DNA of 64,000 nucleotides from Antedon mediterranea (taxonomy: Eukaryota; Echinodermata; Crinoidea; Comatulida; Antedonidae), in contig NC_092674.1 of assembly GCF_964355755.1 (NCBI RefSeq), positions 5,399,001-5,463,000 on the forward strand, read 5' to 3'. The notes beneath the pieces are model-generated. The model ran no database searches. It was not told where the DNA came from and worked only from the letters and a program-made list of their open reading frames with translations. How positions within the stretch are numbered: position 1 is the first letter of the stretch; the number at the start of each line of letters is the position of its first letter. Shown here piece after piece: positions 34,736-45,930 of this stretch. The translations under genes were made by a program, and so were the position numbers.

Positions 34736-35120
34736 GAGCGAGTCATATCGCCGAGCGGAGCGAGTCATATGGCCGAGCGGTTAAGGCAGAGGCGCCGTTT
34801 ATCGTACCTAAAGAGCCAACAACAACATCGGCAAGGGTTCGAGGCCGACTCGCTCCTAGTTCTGGTGGTGGAACAAGTCTTCTTGGATAAGGACTATAAA
34901 CCGTAGGTCCAGTGTACACAGTTATAACCTGTGTGTACTTTAAAGAACCCAGTTCATTATTCGAAAAAGAGTAGGGGGTTACCCCGGTGAACTGGTTCAC
35001 ACAATAGCCTCCGTATCAGGGGGATTACCACCTATCTGATAGGACAGTGATTAATTCACTATTGGTAATCCTTGGCCACAGTGCCTAAAGACATAAAATA
35101 AATAAATAAAATAAAAATTA
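34736..35120 (+). mobile_element. tRNA-derived SINE
   Basis: The head 34758-34855 folds like a tRNA: GAGCGAGT pairs with ACTCGCTC, box A is TGGCCGAGCGG (Ser/Leu type) and box B is GGTTCGAGGCC. A body of about 240 bp follows (including GGGGGATTACCACCTATCTG), then an A-rich AAATAAATAAAATAAAAA tail. The first about 22 bases of the head are duplicated just upstream (GAGCGAGTCATATCGCCGAG). It lies about 170 bases before the main MGA-like coding exon. I do not recognise the body family. Confidence 0.75.
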
Positions 35121-35134
35121 TGTATTACAAACAG

Positions 35135-35220
35135 GGAAGATGAGAAAACCGTTGAGAATTAGAAAAAAGTTGGCCCAATTGACAGGCCTGGTTTACACCT
35201 CTACTCCAGAAAATTGTATA
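35135..35220 (+). other. Candidate 5' UTR exon with an upstream ORF
   Basis: AACAG acceptor at 35134 and GTAAGT donor at 35221. An ATG at 35140 opens a frame that continues after splicing to 35258 and stops at 35309-35311 (44 codons), overlapping the main ATG (35287) out of frame. If the exon is real it would reduce translation from the main start. The acceptor is weak and directly follows a SINE tail, so it may be spurious. Confidence 0.3.
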
Positions 35221-35286
35221 GTAAGTACTGTATAAATTGTTATTCTTTTATTTACAGATGCTTAAATTGGAGAATGTTACAAGAAA

Positions 35287-38200
35287 ATGTCTTCTGTTGG
35301 TTTTCCATTGATAGTTGGACACTCTGTGTCAGGTTCTGCAAACCATTTTGAAGAAACGTTGATAGAGAAAGATTCTGATGAGGTAGCATTGAGTTCAGTT
35401 GATGAGGCACAAAAAGAAGCAATGGACAAAGATGCACCCATTGAGTTGATATCTACAGATGATGGTGTGACTAAAGTTTGTATTAAATCACTTTCTAGAT
35501 TACCACACTACTCTTCAGAAATGTCAGCGCACATGGAAGGAAGTCCTGATGAAGAAAGGATGTTGCAGGATAATGGTTACATAGATGAAGATGTTCACAA
35601 TTATTCGAATGATGACTCTTCTCAAATGAATGGATTTGAATGTGTAGACCATGATGACGATGTGTTGGCAGTGGTTGATTTTGATGGAGAGGTTGTCCTT
35701 CCAACTGATAATGTGGAGAGAAAACGAGAAATAGAACCTGGTGAACCTATGTTAGAAGATGTTTTTGAAAGCAACACAGATGAAAATATCTCGCCTTTTG
35801 ATCAAAGACAAAATATCTTCTCTACAGATCTATATGAACATTTGCCAGAGGTCGAGCACAGCATTGGTGAAATCAATTCTAATAACATAAATGGTCTTCC
35901 AGAAGATGCTGATGAAGAAATGTTAATACCAGAGTTTGCGGAGTCAATTTCAAATGATCCAAACCAATGTATTCTGGTGGTGAAACAGGAAGATGATGGT
36001 AATTCTGAAAGAAACATATTTGAATCGGTTAACGATAACACTACCTCCTCACACCTTTATTCTGAATGTATTCCTCCTTTGCCAAGTTTGCAAAGAATGC
36101 CATTTGTCAATTTGGAGCTGTTTACAGAAAATTCTGTGTCAGAAAATGCAAGTATGGAATATGAAGAAAGACATACAAATTCAAATGATTTCTTATCAAA
36201 ATCGCCTTTACCAAAAATAAAAATGGAACCAACTGAACCCCCCCAAATTGATTTTTTTGGGCAGTCTTCAATTAGAAATATCTTTGAAGTTTTCAATGCC
36301 GACCATGATGTAAAATCAGAAGAAGATAAGGTGGAAACCGAGCAAAGTCCAACTAAAAACGATATAAACATTAATGTTGGAAAAAAGAAAAGTGTGATTT
36401 ACTCTACGTTAAAAGAATTACAACACAAATATCCTAGTTTGTATAAAGAAAAAGCCAATGATAGAGAATCCAGTTTTGAAGAGGGCTGTTCAAATCAAGA
36501 GACTGTATCGGAACTTTCTCAGTTCATCAGCAATGTATCTGTTAAGTTAGAACCCTTAGATCTTCCAGATGGAATAACGATGAATGCTGAAAACAGTGTT
36601 GATGGCTCAAAACCTGAAAGCAGAAGAACAGACAGTAATTTCTTCAGCAGTTTGAAGCAATCAAACTTTTCCTTGGGAAAAACAAAAACCAATACAAACT
36701 ATGACTTTGATGATTTTTCCACAATTGAATCATGTAACTCAAGTGATTTTAATACTTATGGCACAGGAAGCCTGTTTACCAGAAATAATAATGAAGATTT
36801 TGTTCCTGATTTTGACGAAATTGATGATATAATGTTTATTTCATTTTCCACTCTAGATTCCCTAGAAGCACATGTTGAAATTGAAAAACAAACTCAACAA
36901 CCTAGAAATAAGCACAAAGATCTACTGGAAGACATTTCTAACTTTAAAACAAAATCTAAATCTAACAAACAAAAAAGAAAAAAGGCAAAACGAGGCGCTG
37001 GTGTCAATCATGGTTACAGAGGCATCAATAACAAGATCCTCTTGTATGAACGAATGCTATGTGAGGAACTTGGTAAAAGGAAACATCACCAAATGATACA
37101 TCCAGACCTTAAAAAAGCTGGATTAACTCGCCTTAGCCAGTCTCCTGATAAACGCTATAATCTAGACAAACTTGGAGTAAAGCTGGACATACCAAAAACT
37201 GCACCTTTGAGCATTAACAAAACATCTACTAGTAAACCTAAAGCTACTTCAAGAAAGAAGTCTTCAAAATCAATTAAATTAAAGAAACCTGCAACTTCTA
37301 CTCAAGTACCATGTACTTTGACAACACCGTTTGAGACTGTAAATGAGACAAGTGAACCATCAACATCGCATTCGTCACTAACTGCAGATCCTGGAAAAGT
37401 TAGACTGCCGGTATCTGAGAGCAAACCATTTAAACCATTTGAGCTTCCTCTGACATCCAAAACGTCAGCATTTGTAAGCAAAGAATTAGATGAATACCTT
37501 GATAAACTGCAAGACATAAGTTCTGTTTTAACCGATTCAAAACTTACTGCAACTCCTGTGTCATACTTCCACCCAGATAAGCCACAGAGTTATGTTCGAA
37601 CACTTGATATGGTATTAAATAGACGGAAGAAAAATAACAATCCAAGTAATACAGGATCAACTTGTGACTCACTTGTTTATCCGTCTACTTCAGAATGTGA
37701 TTCTTTTAGAAACAAACCTTCAGAGAAACTTGAATCTAAGAAAAAAGTTAAAAAGCCTAAAGTAAAGAAAACTCCTAAAAAAGTTGTTCATGAAGATAGT
37801 GATGATCCCATGGACAGAATGCAAAAAGAACTTCTTGAACAGGTGACATGTACATCACCTGTGCATTCAGATTCTGGCAGTGAAACCTTCTATGGTTTTA
37901 CTGATTTGCATCCAGATTTATCTGATAATAGTGACGAAGATTTCAATCAGGGATTTGAAAATGAAAAATCAGATTTGGACAGCCCAACTCTACCATTTTG
38001 TGGCAAAGCTTACTGCAAACTTGGTTGTCTTTGTGGAAGTATTGAAGGAAATCGGACTGTTTCTCCAGGTGTATCTCATTGTAGAAAAATAGACTGTATG
38101 TTTGGTTGCACATGCGACTCATCATTGGTGTCGTCTAATCAGAATCAACCCATCTTTGAATTCCAAGGAACAGTTGATACAGAGTCAATTAAAAAATCAA

Positions 38201-41200
38201 ATTCAGCTTCAAATCTAACACGGTATGAAACTTCTTCGAGAACAAGAACATATATAAGTAGACCAAGAAAGAAACATTGCTCTTGTATTAATAGAAGATA
38301 CCATATGCATGATCACTTGAAAGAGAATAAATTAAAAGAATCGGCAGTTCCACTAGTTGTTTATCAAATCCCTGCAAGTAATGGTTCAAACCAGCTAGTT
38401 GCTGTTCCTGCACCACAAGTCAGAAAAGAACCTGTAACTGCCTCGGAGAAGTTGGCTCACGCAAAGAAACTTGGAAATCCAAGCAATGTATCTTCGCCCC
38501 TCGTTCTTTCGAAAGATAAGATGGGTTTTATGCTTACTCCAGTTCTTGCAGTCCCTCCACAAAATCCAGTTGTAGAACCACCGAAACCTAAACCTAAATC
38601 AAAAAAGAGAAAAGGTGAACCACAGAGAGTATCTCGTAAAAGAGTAAATAAGACAAAGCAGTTTCATTTCACAAATTCACTTTTAGCACCAATGCAAAAG
38701 GGGGTAGGAATTTCAAATATTTCAGCCCAGCCTATCCAGTCTTCCTCGGGTGTTATTCCTACTACATTTATTTCACAAACTAGAGGTAATGTGTTACCTT
38801 TCAGTACAACATATACAAATGTCACAGCAACACTTGTATCATCATGTATAACACCAACCGTAAGTAGTGCCCCTCTTCAACCTTTAAACACTGTTTCACT
38901 TCTACGAAAAGTGCTACCAAAACAACAGCCGACTGTTTCAGGATTTGCAGAAAGACTTAAAGAAACCTCATCATCTACTGATTTAAACGTAATCAAGAAA
39001 GCTGTTTCACTTCCACAAAAATTGCTGCCAAAACAACAGAAGCCGACTGGTTCAGGATTTGCAGAAAGACCCAAAGAAACCTCATCATCAACTGGTTTAA
39101 ACACAATCAAGAAAACTGTTTCACTTCCACAAAAAGTGCTGCCAATGCAACAGAACCCGACTGTTTCAGGATTTACAGAAAGACCCATAGTAACCTCATC
39201 TGACTTGACTGATTTAAAAATAATCAGGAAAACTGTTCGCGAAAAATTAGCTGCTATCAGGAATCCACATTCAGCCGCTAAAATGAACTTCATTGAAGCA
39301 GTAGCTTCATCAGTAAAAAAGAAAAATGCAAGTAACACTCAACAAAAGATTTTGATTCCTATTGATTTGGTGCCAAGGCATTTAATACCAAAAGATCCAC
39401 TCTGTATACAATTAAGGAATCCTATTGCTGTTGAGGGTAACACAAGTGCAACAACTACAACAGAAAGTACATATACAATTGCACAGGTAAGCTATTTTTT
39501 TTTAAATGCTGCTGTTAAATATGCCTTTATATGGTAGTACTGTATCTCATTTCAAATGTGACATCTCACTACAAAGTAAGTCAAAATGTTCTTATAGTAC
39601 CAGCCATTTTGTGGTGAAAGCTCACATACAGTATTGCACATGTTGAGTCTGATTTTTATCTATTATATTAAAGCTTGATTTTTTATTTTGTCAGTCCTAT
39701 ACTCCGCAGTTATCAGTTGCAGAAAAATCAACTATTGTATTAAAAGAAACACCAAATCTTCTTCATTCTACTGGCGAGCAAGACAAAACATTGGTAGTTA
39801 ATTCAAGTAAAACTGAACAGAAGAATCTTGCTACACCACAACTTAATCCAACATTTATTGATTTGACTGATGATTCTGCTGATAGAAACGGTTCTAAAAA
39901 TTTAGATGAAAATTGTTTGGCAATTGGTGTAATGCCATCACAATTACCCATTGAAACAATTGATGTGAAAATCAAACAATCTTCTAGTGATGGAAGTTTG
40001 GGTGTTGACCCAGCATCAAATGTATCTCAAAAATCCAACAAGTCTCCAAGTAAAGCCCAGCGTTGTATAGATAAAGTTGTACGTTGTAGATCCAGGTTTC
40101 CTAAAAGACCCTGGCAAATGACATCTTTGATGGTGATGAATAAGACATTGAAAGACAAAGGTCATCCAGTTCTAATTGATATCAATTCAAATGAAAATTG
40201 GCAGAAGGACAAATCAGTTATTGTGAGTTCTATTTTGCAAAGTTCTTTACAAGAGACCATATCAACAAAAGTTGCTGGTTTTACTGTATTCCTTTTCTAT
40301 AGTGATAAGACAAGAACAGTTCACCTTAAAGGAGGTAATGCTATGAGTGGAAAACACAATGTTAAAGTTATTACTGTGTGGGTTTTTGTACCAAAAGTTC
40401 CTATCAAACTTTCTAAAAGATCTCCTAAAAGAACAAATCTTGATAAAATGGAAGCATGTAAAGATTCAGATTTTAGAAACGATGATGATGACTGCAAGGT
40501 TATAGGCATCATTAAGAATGATGCCACCAATACTAAAGATAGTCCTAATATTGTCAACTGTGCTATGGCTGAGATACAAGATCTTGTAAGTGATAGTGAA
40601 AACCAAGACAAAGTGGCTGAGAGGTCTGCATTCAGTGATATTTATAAAAATTCTGGAAATATACCAGATTCAGAAGTGGTTGAACAAGTAAATTATTCTA
40701 CAGTTAGTGATATTGAAGAGATCAACAGTGGTAACAATTCTGATAGAACTGAATTGAAAGAATGTTCTCCTCAAAGGAAAAGAAAGAAGATTGAATCTCC
40801 AAAGAAACCACATGAAAAACAGAGAAATATAGAAAATTCAAATCAAGATACGAGTTACCAGAACAATTCAAATATCTTTGAAAAAATGGAGTTAGAGATG
40901 TTAAAGCAACCGCAAATGAACCGAAAAGATAAGACAGAAAGTATACCTATTGATTCCAAAATTTGTAGCAGTGATTGTGTCCAGTCACTGATATCTAATA
41001 ATGGTGTCAGTGAAGAGTTAGAAGTTTCCAAGAATGATTTCTCTGGAATATTAAAAATGAATCTTCAAAGTTCTGTTTCTGAAGCAGGGATGCATGCTAT
41101 CAAAGATACCCAACCAATAGAAACAACACCAAGTGAGAGGTCGAAGGTTGAAGATGGTATTCAAGAGTTTGATATCAAAATTGCTGATGATGTTGATTTG

Positions 41201-44019
41201 CTAGATATTGGTAATTCTGAAGCTTCTGAGAATGTCATAATAAATAGCCATAGATTTAATAGCAGTAATCGTTCTAAACCTACTACTGAATTAAAAGATC
41301 AGGAAGTCCCCCAACTTACATTCGATCCAGAAATACCTTGTAAATCAGAAATGGATGGCGTCAATGATAATTGCATAGAAGATTCTTTAAAACCTGACAT
41401 AGCTTGTAAAAAGAACATAATTAATAAACTCAAAGAAACAACCAGTCATTTCAATGCAAATTATTGTGATACAGAGAGTAATTTTAAGAATAACATGGAA
41501 AATACTAATGATGAGCTAAAACAGGAGGATGTTCAGTACAATACTTCTGGTGAGTTGCATGTTGAAGAAACAAAGAAAACCAAAGGTACACCTCATGCAT
41601 CAGAAGATTTGCTAGCTCAGAGCATTAAAGAAACATATGAACAATGGCACAAAATTATAAATGGAGAACAAAATTTATCTACCTCTGTGGAGAATGAACC
41701 CAAAGATGTAGTACCTAAACAAGATCCTAAAGAAAAAGAATCCATCAAAGATGTTAAAGGAACAACCTTTACTGAATTAGAAAATAAAGAATGCTTAGTT
41801 GATGAACCAGTTCTTGATGATTTGTTGAAACATGATGACATTCAAATAGAGGAAGAATCAATATTCGAAAGTAGTAACAATACTGACATTGTCAAAGTTG
41901 ATTCTACTTTCATTGATTTGACTGGAATTTCAAACAATGGAAAATCAACGGATTTAGAGCATGAAGTTACTGATAACTATGCTGATCTAGATTGTAATCA
42001 GTTTATAGATGTAGAAGGAACTAATATTGATACTGAAGATTTGACTTGTGAAATTCCAGTTGTTGAAAGTGAACCAATTGAGAAGTTAAATACAGTTATT
42101 GATATTGATGGAACCTGTGTACCACTTGAATTTAACATGGAAGACAGTTTTGAAAATGATCAAAATCGAAGAAAGAGTGGAAGAGCACCAATTAAGTCTT
42201 GGAAGTTAGCAGAATCACAAACAGAATTAGAGCATACTCCAAAAAAGAAAACCAAGAAAAAGAAGAAAAGCAAGGATAAAGATGGTAACGTTATCCAGAA
42301 ATCCCCTGAAAAACTTGTCATAAAGATGGTGTATGGTGAAGTTCCATATATCCACAGTCCACCAGTAGCATCAACATCAAAACGCAAACGTAAGGATCTT
42401 GGTGTTGAAAGAGGAACACTTGACCAACAGTTGCAGAAATTGGTCGCAGAACGTTCAATAACTGAGGATGTGTCAAGCAGCTCAGTACGACCCAAACAAT
42501 CCAAAATTAAAGAGCAGAAATCAATTGTAGATGTTTGGCGATTAACTGATGAAGAGGTCGGAGTAGATGTGGCACCATTTAATGAAAGTGATGACAATCA
42601 TGACGATGAAATAATTGATGTTGAAGGGAATTATGAGATTAAAAAACCTGAATTTGAATCAGATTATAACATTGTAGAAGAACGTAAGAAACAAAAGGAA
42701 AGAGATTTAGCGTCGTGGAAGCCTCCATCAAAGAATATTATTTGTGACCTTGCTTCTGGAACCCTACACCCACCATCTGGGAAAAGCAAAAAAGGCAGGA
42801 AAAGCGAAGTCAAGGGTGCTTTCCATGACATGAGTCAGTTTCTTGGTGAACCACAGTTTATGGAGTCTGTCGTGGCATGTGTGGATGATGAAAATCTACA
42901 GCCAGGAAGGGTAAGTTAGTCTTCATTATATAACACCTAAATAAATGTCTTTGATTTGATGATTGTGAGTCACATGGCATGCGATAGTATGTATTACAGG
43001 TTCTAAATGATAGATTCTAGGTGAAAATAACCTGCTTCACTCCCTGTTTATCATCTTACAAAAGAGTATCATCTCCTCATCATAAGAACAATTTGTTGCT
43101 CTGAAAAATATTTTATTTTTAAATAATAACAGTTTTCAAACTGAACAGTGTCTAGTAGCCAATAATATTTTTATTTTTTTATAATTTCCACAGCTTGTTC
43201 ACAACATCAAAGAACGGCAAAGACGGCACTTTTTAGCAACGCAATTTAAGACACTGAAAGAAGTACTACCTGCGACAGCAAGTTCAAAACAAGCCGTCTT
43301 GGGTGAGGTATGTCATCATGCCACAATGTACTCTTTCTATCCTTGTTTCTTAATCTCTTCAGTTTGAGCATTTATTTGTTCTACAAATATTTGATATTTC
43401 GATCTTCCATACACATGGGGTATCAAAATGGCTGAAATTGGGTGGGCAATGTTCTTAATTAATTAAAAATGTGCTTGTGAAAGTCAGCATATAAGATAAT
43501 TAATGTTTTTTCTTTGAAGTTATATCTTGTTTTTGTATTACTTATACAAAATGTTTTCCTGAATTGAAATAAGTACTAATTGAGATGTTTCGTTTTTTAG
43601 GCATTGACTGAAATTATTCAACTAAGAAATGACGCTTCCATATTAATTCGGAAAAAGTCCAAACTGAATAAAAAGCACAGACGTCTTAAAAAGAAATTTA
43701 GCGTTCTTCTTGGTAAGTGACAGAAATTATTTTTTTTAAATGTTATTAAGTATTGTAACACACCTGAGGATATCTCTGCCATTTAAATTGTTAAATTCAC
43801 AACACAGACTGTTTGGTATTAGTGATGATATTCGGTACGGTGCATAATGCACGGTGCATAATATTCGGTGATAATAGTTCTAATGCACGGCTCCACCTTA
43901 AAATAGAGCAATCAATCTTTTAACTCATGAATCTTATTTTCCCAGGATTGCCTGCTGCAGAAGAAAAGGGTGCAACTGTTGAGCCATCAACTTTGGAAGA
44001 AGACGTTACAGACGTTTGA
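35287..44019 (+). CDS. MGA: MGA-like bHLHZip transcription regulator without a T-box
   Basis: Coding exons 35287-39486, 39695-42910, 43194-43307, 43601-43712, 43946-44019, in phase throughout; about 2,571 residues. The acceptor at 35257 is followed by an in-frame TAA at 35263, so 35287 (AAAATG) is the first usable start. Recognisable parts: a cysteine cluster about 905-944 (CGKAYCKLGCLCGS, then HCRKIDCMFGCTC), the mid-protein domain typical of MGA; three tandem repeats of about 40 residues (about 1200-1316); two SUMO-interaction-like motifs (FIDLTDDS about 1455, FIDLTGIS about 2139); a basic patch (RRKSGRAPIKSW); and a C-terminal bHLHZip. Its basic region HNIKERQRR (His 2475, Glu 2479, Arg 2483) has the E-box contact residues seen in MAX/MGA, followed by two helices and a Lys-rich zipper-like helix. 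Vertebrate MGA is a PRC1.6 subunit that pairs with MAX; the nuclear role here is inferred. Vertebrate MGA starts with a T-box; none is visible in this window. Confidence 0.88.
38886..39234 (+). repeat. Three tandem coding repeats of about 40 residues in the MGA-like protein
   Basis: Units run KVLPKQQPTVSGFAERLKE, KLLPKQQKPTGSGFAERPKE, KVLPMQQNPTVSGFTERP, each followed by an S/T-rich stretch and a (V/T)IKK or IIRK end. DNA similarity between units is high, so the expansion is fairly recent. It reads in frame with no stops. Confidence 0.85.
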
Positions 44020-45800
44020 TGCAAGAAAAAGTTTTCATACTAGAAAGATTCATCTCCAAGACTACAGAGAACATATTCAGTGATTTATTTTGAAGATATA
44101 ATACTGTAATTGTTTATCAACATGTTAATTATATACAGTACACTGAAAGGCTGTACTCTATATGTAGTAATATGAGACACCCTTGATTTTCTAAGAGTCT
44201 GGTTTGGGTTCCTTGACTGTATACTTACCATGGCCGTTTAAAACATCTATATGTTTAGTGATATGCAAATGTGAATATATTTGCTATAAATAGAAAACTG
44301 ATCGCTATATAGACAATTGTGTCATGCACTATATTTTTTGTTTGTTTTTTTTTTATTATTAAAATTCGACTCTGAAAATAAGAGTATAAAAATCAGTGTA
44401 TTGAAAATAATGTATTCATATTTGTAGATGATAAAATGCTATAAATTTCAATAAGGTTGTATTGGTTATATTTGTGAGTGAAAAATTATTTAAATACAGG
44501 GTACAGTTAGATTTGTTTTTGCAGTAAACCCTTCCAGAATCAGACAGTGTGGAAACCCTCCTCAAAGACCAGACTTGTCAATTTCAAATTCTTAAGGTCC
44601 ATTCACACCAGGCACTTATCCAAGTGATATTTTATGAAAAATCATTTACATCTTCTCTGCCATATCAAAATGGTTTTTATATCTCTCATGGCTGTTTTTT
44701 TTCATATAGACTTGGTTGGAAGGTTAAACAAAATATAGAAAGTGTGAATGTGTCTTTAATTAACTAAATTCTAAACTATCCTGTTACTGTGTTACCATCC
44801 AGATTTTCTTTTAAGCTCTGTCTACACTATCAAACTAGTTTGACAAAAAAAGTGTAATGTGCCCAAATATGGTAGTGATATGCCCAAATTTGGTAGTAAT
44901 ATGACATCATCATGTCCATATATGAGCACATCACAATTTTGTCACATAAATCTTATATTTTAGAAAGCATTTATTTCTCATCGCATGGTTAATGTGTGTT
45001 GGAAATAAAGTAGTTGATGCAACTCAGGGATTGAGTTCATTATTATTATGTCGACAGACATGTATAGAAATTAAATTTAACACAGAATTTTGATTTTTAG
45101 TTCTTGATTATTTTAGAATAATTAATTTTGTAATTTAACGCAGGTCTATGAAAATGTAATTTAAAGGTTTTTTAAAAGTATTTATTTACTACTTTGGTTA
45201 ATGTTTTCAGAAAATGTAATTCCATATTACACCTTATAAAAACACCAGGAAAATGATTATTTTAGTTACAGTATACATATATATATATACTTTAAATTTA
45301 ATTTTACTTGGGTCAAGAAGTCGATAACTTGATTTGATCATGATGTAAACCAATAGGCCTGCGGTGGTATTGTAATTATGTGAATATGTATTTTGTAAAT
45401 ATGTAGATGGGGAAATTAAATATTTTGGAAAAAATTGAGATACAAATAGAATTGTTTGTTTACTGTAGCCATAATATTTATGTGGTACACTAGGGAGCAA
45501 CTCAACCTATTTTTTGAACTGTTTTTTGTGATCGTCAACTCACTGCCATCTTAGTTGCATCCAAATGGGATTTAATCATGTATTCTATCAAATGATTCAC
45601 TAATTCATTAAAGATGGCATTTTTACTTGAAAAACATTTATTTATTTTATATACGTCCGCACGACGTGTGGTGGAAGAGCCCAATGACAATGAAAATGAT
45701 TCTTTATTTCTTTATCGACCCTTTTTCAGGGTATATGTAAAAGCGTGTATGACAGAAGGCAGTAACGGCGTTCCATATCCCCGCCCTCTAGAGGAAAAAA
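44020..45800. other. MGA-like 3' UTR and short intergenic gap
   Basis: AT-rich. It contains a family M MITE and an AATAAA near 45,005. No coding signal beyond chance ORFs of 72-95 codons. The next gene starts near its right end. Confidence 0.6.
44811..44950. mobile_element. Palindromic MITE, family M
   Basis: The left end AAGCTCTGTCTACACTATCA is intact and two GCCCAAATATGGTAGTGATA-type units follow. The right end stops at GTCACATAAA, so it is truncated. It probably lies in the MGA-like 3' UTR. Confidence 0.85.
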
Positions 45801-45884
45801 ATGTCGTCGCGTCTTCCTCCTTCGTCGTCGGGGGGGTCTTCGCGACATCATCATCAGCTGTCCCCTCGCAAAAAGATCAAGTAG
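45801..45884 (+). promoter_or_regulatory. Upstream ORF in the nicotinamidase 5' region
   Basis: ATG at 45801 (AAAAAAATG) opens 27 codons (MSSRLPPSSSGG.., ending PRKKIK) and stops at TAG 45882-45884, 46 bases before the main ATG and in a GC-richer stretch that looks like a promoter or 5' UTR. Whether it is transcribed is inference. Confidence 0.35.
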
Positions 45885-45930
45885 GAGGTAGCCTAGCCTA
45901 AGTAAAGACAGGCTAGAAAATAAGAAAGAA

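Noticed and set aside
34758-34855. Functional tRNA gene
   Set aside because: The acceptor-like stem and boxes are present, but the middle does not form a normal anticodon arm and a SINE body and A-rich tail follow.
45614-45901. 95-codon ORF upstream of the nicotinamidase
   Set aside because: No ATG context or splice link to the enzyme; it overlaps the presumed promoter, and the other frame holds the short upstream ORF.
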